A stretch of DNA of 53,226 bases, taken from positions 2,346,827-2,400,052 of the forward strand of contig NZ_JAGSYE010000001.1 of the NCBI RefSeq assembly GCF_025685565.1. The letters are read 5' to 3'. This document shows positions 9,617-19,064 of this stretch, piece after piece. Positions within the stretch are counted from its first letter, which is position 1, and the number at the start of each line of letters is the position of its first letter. Position numbers and translations under genes: made by a program. Under the pieces are notes generated by a model that ran no database searches, had not been told where the DNA came from, and saw only the letters and a list, made by a program, of their open reading frames with translations. This stretch comes from Granulicella aggregans. Its GTDB lineage: Bacteria > Acidobacteriota > Terriglobia > Terriglobales > Acidobacteriaceae.

Positions 9617-11190
9617 ACGAACTCGCCCGCCTTCGCCGAACCATGCGAACGTTTTCCGATGACGAAACCGTCGACGCTGTTGTCATTGGGACCGGAGCTG
9701 GCGGCGCACCGATCCTTGCCAAACTCGCCGCCGCCGGCCTCAAGGTCGTCGCATTGGAAGCTGGCCCATGGTGGCAGTCTCCCATGGACGAATTCGCCAC
9801 CGACGAGCTCGCCGCTGCCAAGCTTTACTGGCTCGACGAACGACTCTCAGCAGGCGATACCCCAGAGGCCTTTGGTGCCAATAACTCCGGCACCGGCGTC
9901 GGCGGCAGCACTCTCCACTGGGGAGCATTCGTTCCCCGCGCTGACCCACGCGATTTCCACATTGAAACGGATTTTGCTGTTGGTGCTGACTGGCCCCTGA
10001 GCTACGATGACCTCCTTCCGCACTACGAAGCCGTTGAGCGCTTCCTCGGAGTAAGCGGCCCCGCCAACTACCCTTGGGACCCCGCACGGCATTTCCCGAC
10101 TGGCCCCGTCCCGATAAATGCTCCCGGTCAGCTTATGCAGCGCGGCTTCAACGCACTTGGCCTCCGCACCAGTGCCGCTCCCATCGCGGCCCTCAGCGAG
10201 GACTACGCCCAGACCGAGTACGGCCACCGCCCCGCCTGCGTCAATCGAGGCTTCTGCCACCAGGGCTGCCGCAACGGTGCGAAGGCCAGCATGGACGTTA
10301 CTTACTTGCCATGGGCCGTCCGCAGCGGCGCTGAGATCCGCCCTCAAAGTTTCGTCACTGGGTTCGAGCGCAATACTCAGGGCGACATCAAGGCCGTCAT
10401 CTATCGCGACGAAGCTGTAGGCATCGATCGCCGCCAGTGCTGCAAAGCCGTATTCCTCTGCGCCGGAGCCATCGAGACCCCACGCCTCCTGCTCCACAAC
10501 AACCTCGCCAACGCCAGCGGCCAGGTAGGCCGTAACTACATGGCGCACGTGGCCACACAGGTCTGGGGCACCTTCTCGCAACCTATTCGCATGAACAAAG
10601 GTTTCCCCGCCACAGTCATCTCCGAAGATACCCTGCGTCCATTGGGCGCGGACTTCGCCGGCGGCTACCTCGTCCAATCCCTCGGCGTCGTTCCCGTCAC
10701 CTTTGCGACCCAGGTCGCCCGCGGTCGAGGTCTCTTCGGCACCGACCTCACCACGTATCTCGACCACTATAACCACCTCGCTGGAATCGGCATCAACGGC
10801 GACTGCCTCCCCTCCGCGCGGAATTTCCTCGAACTCTCCGGCGAGCTCGATATCCGGGGCATGCCCAAGCCTCGCATTCACTTCAGCTATGGCAAGCAAG
10901 AGCAAGCCATGACCGCCCACGCCTCGAAGCTGCTAACTGCCGCTTGGCAAGCTGCTGGCGCCAACGACATCTGGACCTACGAGCGCTCCGCCCACACGAT
11001 CGGTACCTGCCGAATGGGTATCGATCCTGACCACTCGGTCGTCGACCCGTACGGCCGGGTCCATGACATCCCTAACCTTTGGATCTGCGACAACTCCATA
11101 TTTCCAAGCGCGCTCGCAGCGAACCCAGCCCTGACGATCATGGCCATCGCTCACCGCGCTGCAGCCCACTTTCTCACGTCCGACCGCTAA
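9613..11190 (+). CDS. GMC-family FAD oxidoreductase (gluconate dehydrogenase large-subunit type)
   Basis: The 525-residue flavoprotein has the N-terminal FAD Rossmann box VIGTGAGGAPILAKL (about residues 25-40), a GTGVGGSTLHWGA box, and the C-terminal GMC region with catalytic His in ERSAHTIGTCRMG followed by ALAANPALTIMAIAHR. Enzymes of this type oxidise sugar or polyol hydroxyls and pass electrons to a cytochrome or quinone. No Tat signal is present, although related large subunits are often exported. It overlaps the hydrolase-subunit 3 fusion by four bases, and that fusion supplies the expected small subunit. No cytochrome subunit follows, so its electron acceptor is not visible here. Confidence 0.92.
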   Translation: MNELARLRRTMRTFSDDETVDAVVIGTGAGGAPILAKLAAAGLKVVALEAGPWWQSPMDEFATDELAAAKLYWLDERLSAGDTPEAFGANNSGTGVGGSTLHWGAFVPRADPRDFHIETDFAVGADWPLSYDDLLPHYEAVERFLGVSGPANYPWDPARHFPTGPVPINAPGQLMQRGFNALGLRTSAAPIAALSEDYAQTEYGHRPACVNRGFCHQGCRNGAKASMDVTYLPWAVRSGAEIRPQSFVTGFERNTQGDIKAVIYRDEAVGIDRRQCCKAVFLCAGAIETPRLLLHNNLANASGQVGRNYMAHVATQVWGTFSQPIRMNKGFPATVISEDTLRPLGADFAGGYLVQSLGVVPVTFATQVARGRGLFGTDLTTYLDHYNHLAGIGINGDCLPSARNFLELSGELDIRGMPKPRIHFSYGKQEQAMTAHASKLLTAAWQAAGANDIWTYERSAHTIGTCRMGIDPDHSVVDPYGRVHDIPNLWICDNSIFPSALAANPALTIMAIAHRAAAHFLTSDR

Positions 11191-11361
11191 TCTCGCTACG
11201 AAGTCATGAGTGGCTTTTCCTTAGCTTCAATCTCAGCTTCTGAGAACAGACCAATGCGCGTTTCCAGCCAAGAAATGTTGAATCGTAATTCCGATAACTT
11301 CCGTGACAAGAGCGATTCACTGACGAAACATTTTGTAACTACTAATGCTCGTTTACTTGGC
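11191..11361. other. Short gap, no gene seen
   Basis: No gene, hairpin or repeat was recognised between the GMC gene and the WD40-like remnant. Confidence 0.4.
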
Positions 11362-11716
11362 TCATTGCGAGTTGAGTGTGACGGAGTAGATTTCCTGTGT
11401 TCCCGTATCTCTCAACAGGATCGGAGCATCTTCTGGCGAGAGCGAGAACTGCACTCCCGCCAACCCTCCTGTGATGCGGATCTGTGACAAATCAGTTACT
11501 CTTTCGATCCGGTGGTCGCTGATGCGAACCTTCATGATCGCCGGTTCGTCGTCCCCTTGTAGATAGAAGAGCCAATTGCTGTCGCGAGACCATCGCGGGA
11601 GCCCCCCTGCTTCTGACAAGACTGCTCCACGACTGTGTGCTCCTATCGAAGACCTGGGTTTCACTTCCACCGGAGACCTTCGAGGCGGCGATATAGCGGC
11701 TGTCGGTAGTACGCAA
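11362..11716 (-). pseudogene. C-terminal remnant of a WD40/TolB-like propeller regulator
   Basis: The minus strand gives the end of a PD40/TolB-like beta-propeller, as found in acidobacterial winged-helix propeller proteins: DSRYIAASKVSGG and QVFDRSTQSWSSLV in one frame, then GGLPRWSRDSNWLFYL, ISDHRIERVTDL and LRDTGTQEIYSVTL in a second frame. The frame change lies near 11600. Nothing upstream supplies the earlier blades or the DNA-binding domain. It is a decayed tail. Confidence 0.75.
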
Positions 11717-11904
11717 TCGACTTGAAGCTCCTCTTTATATAGGCGCCCTACTATCTTCCAAGACAAACCCAGTAAGCACATCGAGAACCTGGAATCCTCA
11801 AGAAGCGATCGGGCAACACCTGCAAGATACTCTCTCGGATACGGTGTTGCCGCAGCTATCTCCGGGATCAGTACGTTGCGACCTTCGATGACCGCTAGGA
11901 ATCT

Positions 11905-12700
11905 TCAAGATCGCGGCGGCCGCTCGGGGGAGAGTTTGTTCGTCGCAGTGCGTTTGACGAGAGATTCTAACGCGTCTCGTTTCGCTTCCATTCGGATATG
12001 GCTGTAGTGCTTGAGCATGTTCTTCGAGGCGCGTCCGGCGATATCCATGATGCTCGGATCCCAGCGCCGCTCTCTGTAAGGTCATTAATCATCGTGTGGC
12101 GATGATCGTGCCAACGCCCCGTGACTTTGGCCTTCTTTCGCACATCATTTCAGGCCGTCTTCAGAGTCGTGACAGGCCTTGAAGGGTCGCTTGGTGGCGG
12201 CTTGTCAAATGGGAAGACGTACCACTGGGCTAGATCGAAGCGAAACGGTCGCGATACCAGTCTGCGCATTCGCTCATGGTCTCGGCAAGTGCGGAGTTGA
12301 GCGGAGTCGTACGCCCCTCGCCTGCCTCGGTCTTGCTCTTTCCAACTGGGAGGTAGCCACGCTTTAGATTGATCTGGTCCCAAGTGAGCTGCTTCGGTTC
12401 GGCGTCGCGAATTCCTGCATTCAGGGCGAGCATGATTGCAGGATGGATGTGAGGAGACTCAGCCATCTTCGCTTGTTCCAGCATCCGCAACTTCTCCTCT
12501 TCGGTGTACGCCTTGCCTATCGACTTGCCAAGCTTGTCGCAATGGTCGATCGAGCTCGGTGACTTGTGATCGGACCACGAACGTCGGCGTATGGAACGCC
12601 TGACTCCCGGCATAGCATCGGGATAGAGTGATTCGAGATGCAGCTTCCCGTGGATCTTCCGCGGCACCCGAAGAGGAACTGAAAGGCCTCTCCTGGCTCT
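11905..12700 (-). pseudogene. Tyrosine recombinase/integrase, decayed copy 2
   Basis: Pieces of one integrase are spread over several frames. KAYTEEEKLRMLEQAKMAES and LALNAGIRDAEPKQLTWDQI (first catalytic Arg) lie near 12350-12520, WYVFPFDKPPPSDPSRPV and TLKTA near 12160-12230, VTGRWHDHRHTMINDL (HxxR box) near 12090-12140, and MLKHYSHIRMEAKRDALESL (catalytic Tyr) near 11950-12020. The His of the usual GH box is Arg (IAGRAS). The C-terminal frame stops at 11905. Several frameshifts make it a pseudogene. It belongs to a different subfamily from the copy at 6810-7737. Confidence 0.85.
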
Positions 12701-12792
12701 TCATCACTGAACGGAAGCAACCACGAAGGTATCCGGCGATCCCTTAGGAACTTCCTGTTCAGGGCTCCTCTTTGCCTGGTCGCAGCTTGGTG

Positions 12793-12808
12793 TGAGCGCA
12801 ATTGCTCA
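12793..12808. promoter_or_regulatory. TGAGC-N6-GCTCA inverted repeat upstream of the decaheme gene
   Basis: A perfect five-base inverted repeat with a six-base spacer lies about 135 bases before the decaheme cytochrome start. This is the arm and spacer pattern of many dimeric regulators. It is the clearest symmetric site in the 12700-12939 gap and a weak candidate operator. Confidence 0.25.
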
Positions 12809-12939
12809 GCAATCTAGTTCTTGCGCGCAGATACTCGCACTTGATTCATCTAACCACGTCCTCGCATTTCGCTCGCATCACGCAAAGAGCATTCAACGCA
12901 ACGCGCATTGAGCTTTTGTAACTTCCATTGGCGACTCCC

Positions 12940-14010
12940 ATGAAGCGTGTTCTCCTGGTCCTCGCGTCGCTCGCATCAAGCTGCTGGATTTACTCGCAGC
13001 CGTGCACCGCCCAGACGGCCTCGCAGGCGATTACGAGCAGCAAGACCGACATCATGAAGGTCTCGGACTTTGTCGGCTCCGAAACCTGCGAGCTATGCCA
13101 TGCCGACCTCTCGAAGAAGTTCGCATCGAACCCCCACGTGGAACTGGCTCTCGAGCACGGTGGCAAAGGAGTTACTTGCGAAGGCTGTCATGGCGGCGGA
13201 AGAGCACACGTCGAGTCAGGTGGCGACCCGACCAAGATTCTGCAACTCAGCAAGATGCCCGCGAGGCAGATGGACGCGACCTGCCTGGGCTGCCACGCGA
13301 GTGCTCATCCGAATTTCTTGCGCTCGGACCACGGTAAGGCGGGTGTAAGCTGCACAAGTTGCCACAGCGTCCATGGCTTGATTGCCGCAGCCGCTCCATC
13401 CGCGACAGCTGCTCCCGCGCCGCCCGTCGCGAAGCTCGATAAGAAGTCGCGTATGAGCGCTCGCCTCTTCGATTTGATGAAGCCGGATCCGACCATCACC
13501 GATCCTGTGCAGTGGAACGCGGCCACTGTCGCGATATCGGGAGACAACCCGAGCCTCCTCAAAGCCCCGCAGCCGCAGCTCTGCTTCAGTTGCCACAGCG
13601 ACATCAAGCCGGCGTTTAGCCAGCCCTTCCATCACAAGGTCAATGAAGGTCTGATGAAGTGCACCGACTGCCACGACACGCATGGCACCTTCAATAGCAC
13701 TCAACTGCGTTCAACCGCCGATCAGAACATGGTCTGCACAAAGTGCCACACTGAGACCCGTGGGCCATTTGTCTTCGAGCACGCGCCAGTGAAGGCGGAA
13801 GGCTGCCTCAGTTGCCATTCTCCTCACGGCTCTCAGAATGCGAGGCTGTTGAATGTGCCCAACATCAACCAGATGTGTAACCAGTGCCACAGCCCGGTTG
13901 CGTCAGGGACGATTCACGGCATGGGTTCAGGCTCGGCTGAGGTGCAGTCCTGCATTAGTTGTCACACCATGATTCACGGCTCCAACATCAATCCGGCTCT
14001 GATCCGATGA
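12940..14010 (+). CDS. Decaheme c-type cytochrome, DmsE/MtrA-like
   Basis: The 356-residue protein starts with a Sec signal peptide (MKRVLLVLASLASSCWIYSQ) and carries ten CxxCH haem motifs: CELCH, CEGCH, CLGCH, CTSCH, CFSCH, CTDCH, CTKCH, CLSCH, CNQCH and CISCH. This is the haem count and size of the MtrA/DmsE/PioA group, whose members sit inside an outer-membrane barrel and carry electrons across it. An Ala/Pro-rich linker separates haems 4 and 5. ATG at 12940 was preferred to TTG at 12928 because it gives a normal signal peptide. The stop overlaps the next ATG (ATGA), and that next gene is the matching barrel. Confidence 0.95.
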   Translation: MKRVLLVLASLASSCWIYSQPCTAQTASQAITSSKTDIMKVSDFVGSETCELCHADLSKKFASNPHVELALEHGGKGVTCEGCHGGGRAHVESGGDPTKILQLSKMPARQMDATCLGCHASAHPNFLRSDHGKAGVSCTSCHSVHGLIAAAAPSATAAPAPPVAKLDKKSRMSARLFDLMKPDPTITDPVQWNAATVAISGDNPSLLKAPQPQLCFSCHSDIKPAFSQPFHHKVNEGLMKCTDCHDTHGTFNSTQLRSTADQNMVCTKCHTETRGPFVFEHAPVKAEGCLSCHSPHGSQNARLLNVPNINQMCNQCHSPVASGTIHGMGSGSAEVQSCISCHTMIHGSNINPALIR

Positions 14011-16670
14011 GCATCGCCGCGCAGATGAGGCTTGAGATGACGAAGATCGATTGGTTTTCCTGGCCGTATGAAGGTCGAGCTTGTCGGCCGAGCGTCCATC
14101 GCATCGCAATGGCCCTCATGGCTGCCGGACTTCTAATCGTCACCGCGTCAGCAGCTGCCCAAACCGCACCCGCCTCCCCTGCAACATCCACAGCCAAGCC
14201 TAAAGCTCCAGTTGCAGTCGATGCTCCCGCAGCGCCCGCTGTTCCAGATCAAGTCCCGGATCAAGTTCAGGAGAACGGATACGTGATCCGCCAGACCGCT
14301 GACCTCGGTGGCCATCTGGTCGGCATCTCAGGCAGCAGTGCCATGTACGACACGCTCGTCAATGTCCACTCCGGCCCGCGCGTTCTCGGCCAGAGCTTCA
14401 CCATGCATGCTGTGGGTGGAAAAAAGCATCCACTTATGGATTCGCTCTCGGCCTTCAGCAACGGCTTTGGCGGCGACCCTATTAACTTTGCCAGGCTGTC
14501 CTTCTACAAAGGAAAGCTCTACGAGTTCACCGGGAGCTTCCGCCGTGACCGTCAATACTTCGACTACGACCTGCTGGCGAATCCCAGCATTCCGGGCGGA
14601 ATTACCACTCCCTACGGAATGGTTGACGGCGTACCCACCACCGCTTCGCTGGCGCAGCAGCAGGTCAATCAATCGCCTGTACTGTTCAACACCGTGCGCA
14701 GGATGACCGACACCAGCCTCACCATTCTTCCACTCTCGAAACTCTCCTTCCGCGTGGGCTACTCGCAGAACATCTTTCAAGGGCCGAGCCTAAGCCCCGG
14801 CTACTCCATCGGAACCTCTGATCAGTTGCTCAATGAGCTGCAACGCAACAGCACCGACGACCTCTCCGGCGCAATCATCTGGAAGCCGCTGGAGCTGACC
14901 ACACTCACGTTCGAAGAAAGAGTCGATCACTACAAAGAGGACTCCCTTTATACTCTCGCCCAGAACCAGTTCAACGTGCAGGAGCCGGATGGCACGCCCG
15001 CCGCGCTGGGCAACTGGGACGCGACAGCGTCTCCCTACTCCATCGCCTCTTGCAACGCGACGAGCCTCGGGGCCGCTTACACCAACGCTACCAATTACAC
15101 GATCCTTTCCGCGCCGCAAACCGCCGGTGGCCGCCCGATCATCAATCCCGCATGCGACGTCACCACGAGCTATCTCCGCTCTCAGCCAACGCGCGCTATC
15201 TATCCCACCGAAAGTCTCCTCTTCCAGAGCTCCAGCATCAACAAGCTCATCCTCAATGGCGACTTCCGTTACACCATTGCAAACAGCAACCTAGCTAACT
15301 ACTACGAGAACTTCCAGGGTCTTGATGGTGCCATTCGCAACTACACCTTGACGGGCAACGCGAAAGTCCAGCGTCGCGTGGTCAACTCCGACCTTGGCCT
15401 GACGTGGCTGGCGACCAAGACCATCAGCTTGTCCGAGCAGCTCGACTTCTCGAACGTCCACCAGCCCGGCAGTGCAAACATCACTCAGGGAACTACGCAG
15501 AACACGCCGACAACGGCGGGCAATGAGACGATCAACTATGCGGGCCCGCTGGTCGCCGGACCGAACTTCACCATCGAAGGCAATCCCACCGGTGTGCCAC
15601 TCTACGGCTACTTCGGTCAGCGCTTCCTGACCAACAACGCCTCCGTCAGTTGGGACGCATCGTCCCGCGCCACGCTTACATTTACCTTTCGTTACCGGCA
15701 ACACAACATCGTGCAGACCGCAGGCACCGGTTCTTCAAGTCTCCTCGTCACGATCAATGAAAGCGGCGGTATCTTCAACATTGCCTATCGCCCGACGTCA
15801 AAATGGCGGATGAACGGTACAGCCGAGATGCTCTACGCCGACAATGCGCTAACTCCTTTGGGCCCAAGGCAGACCGTGCACTTCCGCTATCACACGCTCT
15901 ACAAGATCAAGCCATGGGCAACGTTCACGGGGGCCTTCAATGATCTGGAGCGCCATAACAATACCTTCAACACCGGGGTTACACCGATCGACGGCCCGCT
16001 CCAGCATGTTGACCACACGCGCAACGTTGGAGTCGGCCTGACGGTTGCACCGAACGAACACTATGGGTTCGACATCAACTACGACTACTCGGACATCTAT
16101 ATCTCGACCAACGTCTGCTACCTGAATGGCGCCACCGCCACGCTGCCTGGCACAGCCTCTTTCAACAGCAGTGGCGGCCCGAATATATGCCCGGGCGTGT
16201 TCGTGAGGGGTTCGAAGACAGTGCTCTCGGATTGGGGGCCGACCAAAGACTTTGCTGACGCCCCAACACAATACGCCTCAGTGGGAGTAAATTTATCTCC
16301 GAACTCAAAGGTCCGCACCGCCGCCGGCTATCGCATCAGCGCTGTAAGCGGCAATCAGTTCTTCGCCAATGCGCAACAGGTCAACGGATCGCTTCAGTCT
16401 GCGTATCAGTCTCCGTACTTCAATGTGGCTTGGAAGCTCCACACAGGATTGATATGGAAGGCGGAGTATAACTACTACGGCTACGGCGAAGGCGGCACTT
16501 CGGGCGCGCCCTTCTGTAGTAACTCAACGTCACTGAGTTCAACTGTGCTCCCTTGCAACTCTCCCGCGTTGATAGGGCCCACGGGATTGAAAGAGTCACC
16601 CGCTGGCCTGAGCGCTCCGAGAAATACCCATGCGAACATCCTCACGCTTGGTATGCACTACGAGTTCTAG
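14007..16670 (+). CDS. MtrB/PioB-type outer-membrane beta-barrel (porin-cytochrome partner)
   Basis: The 887-residue protein has a hydrophobic export segment (MALMAAGLLIVTASAAAQ, about residues 35-52), an Ala/Pro linker, and then a long region rich in alternating polar and aromatic strands ending in GMHYEF with a C-terminal Phe, as outer-membrane barrels do. The opening (DLGGHLVGISGSSAMYDTL, FYKGKLYEFTGSFRRDRQYF) fits MtrB/PioB-like decaheme-associated barrels. The start was placed at the ATG overlapping the cytochrome stop; ATG 14109 is an alternative nearer the signal peptide. The barrel would hold the decaheme protein and insulate its path through the outer membrane. The N-terminal CxxC of Shewanella MtrB is absent. 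It converges on hypE with a nine-base gap. Confidence 0.88.
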   Translation: MSIAAQMRLEMTKIDWFSWPYEGRACRPSVHRIAMALMAAGLLIVTASAAAQTAPASPATSTAKPKAPVAVDAPAAPAVPDQVPDQVQENGYVIRQTADLGGHLVGISGSSAMYDTLVNVHSGPRVLGQSFTMHAVGGKKHPLMDSLSAFSNGFGGDPINFARLSFYKGKLYEFTGSFRRDRQYFDYDLLANPSIPGGITTPYGMVDGVPTTASLAQQQVNQSPVLFNTVRRMTDTSLTILPLSKLSFRVGYSQNIFQGPSLSPGYSIGTSDQLLNELQRNSTDDLSGAIIWKPLELTTLTFEERVDHYKEDSLYTLAQNQFNVQEPDGTPAALGNWDATASPYSIASCNATSLGAAYTNATNYTILSAPQTAGGRPIINPACDVTTSYLRSQPTRAIYPTESLLFQSSSINKLILNGDFRYTIANSNLANYYENFQGLDGAIRNYTLTGNAKVQRRVVNSDLGLTWLATKTISLSEQLDFSNVHQPGSANITQGTTQNTPTTAGNETINYAGPLVAGPNFTIEGNPTGVPLYGYFGQRFLTNNASVSWDASSRATLTFTFRYRQHNIVQTAGTGSSSLLVTINESGGIFNIAYRPTSKWRMNGTAEMLYADNALTPLGPRQTVHFRYHTLYKIKPWATFTGAFNDLERHNNTFNTGVTPIDGPLQHVDHTRNVGVGLTVAPNEHYGFDINYDYSDIYISTNVCYLNGATATLPGTASFNSSGGPNICPGVFVRGSKTVLSDWGPTKDFADAPTQYASVGVNLSPNSKVRTAAGYRISAVSGNQFFANAQQVNGSLQSAYQSPYFNVAWKLHTGLIWKAEYNYYGYGEGGTSGAPFCSNSTSLSSTVLPCNSPALIGPTGLKESPAGLSAPRNTHANILTLGMHYEF

Positions 16671-16679
16671 ACCAGGCCA

Positions 16680-17720
16680 CTAGCAGATTCTCGGCAGTTG
16701 CTCGCCCGACAGCATATCAAGTACCCGATTGCCCCCGATCCTGCTTCGCACCGTAACAATCCCTGAAGCTCGATCGTATACGGTTCCAACTCGCAGTGCC
16801 CCGCTGGAGACAGCTTGCCCACGCATCGCCTCAAGCGCACGATCTGCATCGCCTTCAGCAACAAACACGGCGAATCTTCCCTCATTCGCGACGTACAGAG
16901 GATCGAGCCCTAACAACTCGCACGCTCCGCGAACAACATCCGAGATTGGCACCAACGCCTCGTCAATCGTGATGCGAATGCCCGCCACGGTCGCGATCTC
17001 ATTGAGCGCAGATGAGAGCCCGCCCCGGGTCAGGTCGCGCAGGCAATGCACATCGATCCCGGCTTCAAACAAAGCATTCACCGCCGGCCATAGACACGCC
17101 GAGTCGCTCAACACCGGGCCTTCAAACTCCAGGCCATCGCGCACGGAGAGAATCGCGATGCCATGTGATCCAAGATCTCCGCTTACAATTACAGCGTCGC
17201 GAGCGCGAACGCGCTCCGGCCCAATCGGCGTGGGCGCGACAACAAGCCCGATGCCTGTTGTGTTGATGAAGATCCCATCGCCTTTACCCTTGTCGACGAC
17301 CTTCGTATCGCCCGTGACGATGGGGACGTTCGCTGCAAGTGCGGCATCGCGCATGGAGTTCGCGACGGCCTGCAGCATCTCCATCGCAAGCCCCTCTTCG
17401 AGCACAAACCCCGCACTCAGAGCGATCGCCCTTGCGCCACACATTGCGAGATCGTTCACTGTGCCATTCACGGCAAGGTCCCCGATAGTCCCGCCGGGAA
17501 AGATGAGCGGTTGGACCACATAGGTGTCGGTCGTCATCGCCAGCCTTGCACCGCTCGCCGAGAAGAGTGCTCCATCATGTCGAGAGTTCAAGGCAGTATT
17601 TGAGAACGCGGGAAGAAAGACTTCCTCAATCAACTGGTTCGTCAACCTGCCCCCGCCGCCGTGTGCGAGCAGTATCCGATCCTTAGCTGGCCGCGGCAAG
17701 GGACACGAGAGATTCATCAT
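16680..17720 (-). CDS. hypE: Hydrogenase maturation protein HypE
   Basis: HypE dehydrates the carbamoyl group on its C-terminal Cys to a thiocyanate, the cyanide source for the NiFe active site. The 346-residue protein has the ATP-binding PurM/AIRS fold ([34 protein letters not shown]) and ends in PRIC with the essential terminal Cys. ATG 17720 was chosen since GGAAGGAAG lies just before it and the [17 protein letters not shown] start fits the family; a longer frame upstream is hypD sequence read out of frame. The start lies inside the end of hypD (38-base overlap). It is the last gene of the operon. Confidence 0.97.
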   Translation of the reverse strand: MMNLSCPLPRPAKDRILLAHGGGGRLTNQLIEEVFLPAFSNTALNSRHDGALFSASGARLAMTTDTYVVQPLIFPGGTIGDLAVNGTVNDLAMCGARAIALSAGFVLEEGLAMEMLQAVANSMRDAALAANVPIVTGDTKVVDKGKGDGIFINTTGIGLVVAPTPIGPERVRARDAVIVSGDLGSHGIAILSVRDGLEFEGPVLSDSACLWPAVNALFEAGIDVHCLRDLTRGGLSSALNEIATVAGIRITIDEALVPISDVVRGACELLGLDPLYVANEGRFAVFVAEGDADRALEAMRGQAVSSGALRVGTVYDRASGIVTVRSRIGGNRVLDMLSGEQLPRIC

Positions 17721-18810
17721 CTTCCTTCCTTCTTCCAAAGTGGAAGTACGCGGCACATGCGCCTTCAGAGGAAACCATCGGTGCTCCCAGCGGCGAGTCG
17801 GGCGTGCAGCGTCTCCCAAAAGCGGGACAGTCGTACGGTCTCTGCAACCCTTGCAACACCAGTCCAGCGATACACTCACTCGACTCTTCCGCATCATCAA
17901 GCACGATGCCAAATCGGAGCTCGGCGTCGAAGCTCGCAAACTCTTTGCGAAACCGGAGACCACTTGACGGAATCTCTCCAATCCCGCGCCAGGCACGATC
18001 TGTTACCTCGAAAACTTCGTTCACACGCTTCTGCGCCGCGCTGTTGCCTTCGCGGCGAACAGCGCGGGTGTACTGGTTCTCCACTTCAAATCTTCCTTCT
18101 TCGAGCTGTTGGACAATCATCAGTACACCTTGCAATAGATCCAGCGGCTCGAAGCCTGTAACCACGATAGGCACGCGATATCGCGCACTGATGGCCAGGT
18201 ACTCTTCATAGCCGGTCACCATGCAAGCATGGCCCGCCGCAAGAAACGCCTGAACACGGCTGCTAGGCGAAGCAAGCACTGCCTCCATCGCTGGTGGAAC
18301 GAGGACGTGCGAAACCAGCATCGAGAAGTTCGATAGCCCTTCACGCGCCGCCTGCCACACAGCCATCGCATTTGCCGGTGCCGTTGTCTCGAACCCCACG
18401 GCAAAGAAGACCACCTCGCGGTCAGGATTCGATCGCGCCAGTTGCAGCGCGTCGAGCGGGGAATAAACGATGCGCACGTTGGCACCCAGCGCCTTCACAT
18501 CGAGCAGGCTCTGTGCCGATCCAGGAACTCGCAGCATATCGCCAAACGAGCACAGGATTACCTTCGGCAACATCGCGGTTGCGACCGCCCGATCAATCAT
18601 CGCGATGGGTGTCACGCAGACCGGACATCCAGGACCGTGAACGAGCGTGATCTGTTCAGAAAGGAGTTCCTGTAGCCCTGTCTTCACGATCGTATAAGTC
18701 TGTCCACCGCACACTTCCATCAACGTCCATGGGCGTGTGGTCACGCGTCGAATCTCTTCTGCCATTCGCTGCACGGCGGCGTAGTCCCGGTACTCATCGA
18801 GGAACTTCAC
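17683..18810 (-). CDS. hypD: Hydrogenase maturation protein HypD
   Basis: HypD, a 4Fe-4S protein, works with HypC as the scaffold on which Fe(CN)2CO is assembled. The 375-residue protein shows the family motifs [53 protein letters not shown] and the C-terminal Cys cluster region ([31 protein letters not shown]). Length is typical. Its ATG overlaps the hypC stop by four bases. The first box carries CGGQ where many HypD proteins have CGGH; the rest is conserved. Confidence 0.97.
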   Translation of the reverse strand: MKFLDEYRDYAAVQRMAEEIRRVTTRPWTLMEVCGGQTYTIVKTGLQELLSEQITLVHGPGCPVCVTPIAMIDRAVATAMLPKVILCSFGDMLRVPGSAQSLLDVKALGANVRIVYSPLDALQLARSNPDREVVFFAVGFETTAPANAMAVWQAAREGLSNFSMLVSHVLVPPAMEAVLASPSSRVQAFLAAGHACMVTGYEEYLAISARYRVPIVVTGFEPLDLLQGVLMIVQQLEEGRFEVENQYTRAVRREGNSAAQKRVNEVFEVTDRAWRGIGEIPSSGLRFRKEFASFDAELRFGIVLDDAEESSECIAGLVLQGLQRPYDCPAFGRRCTPDSPLGAPMVSSEGACAAYFHFGRRKEDDESLVSLAAAS

Positions 18811-19064
18811 GTTCGAACCTCCTGCAACTCTTCGAGCAGGTCAAGCTCTCGCAACGCATCGAACACGCGGCCAGCCTCAGTCTCCTCGACGACCGACAGT
18901 GCAAATCCAACATGCACCATCACGTAGTCGCCCACCCGCGCTTCCGGCGTGTAGTCCAGGCAAACCTCCTTACGTATACCTCCGAAGTCCACCTTGCCGG
19001 TCCGCAAACCGAAGAACGGCTCGACGACGATGGTAACGACCTTTCCTGGCACCGCTAGACACAT
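18807..19064 (-). CDS. hypC: Hydrogenase maturation chaperone HypC
   Basis: The 85-residue protein starts with MCLAVPGKV, the invariant HypC N-terminus whose Cys binds the iron centre during transfer from HypD to the large subunit. The rest ([34 protein letters not shown]) is the usual OB-fold. The ATG at 19064 lies ten bases inside the end of hypF, and the stop overlaps hypD by four bases. A longer frame upstream is only hypF read in another frame. Confidence 0.96.
   Translation of the reverse strand: MCLAVPGKVVTIVVEPFFGLRTGKVDFGGIRKEVCLDYTPEARVGDYVMVHVGFALSVVEETEAGRVFDALRELDLLEELQEVRT

Noticed and set aside
9847..10920. 357-codon open frame on the minus strand
   Set aside because: Antisense shadow of the GMC oxidoreductase, which has all expected motifs on the plus strand.
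12928..12939. Upstream TTG start for the decaheme cytochrome
   Set aside because: ATG 12940 gives a normal signal peptide with Lys-Arg at the N-terminus.
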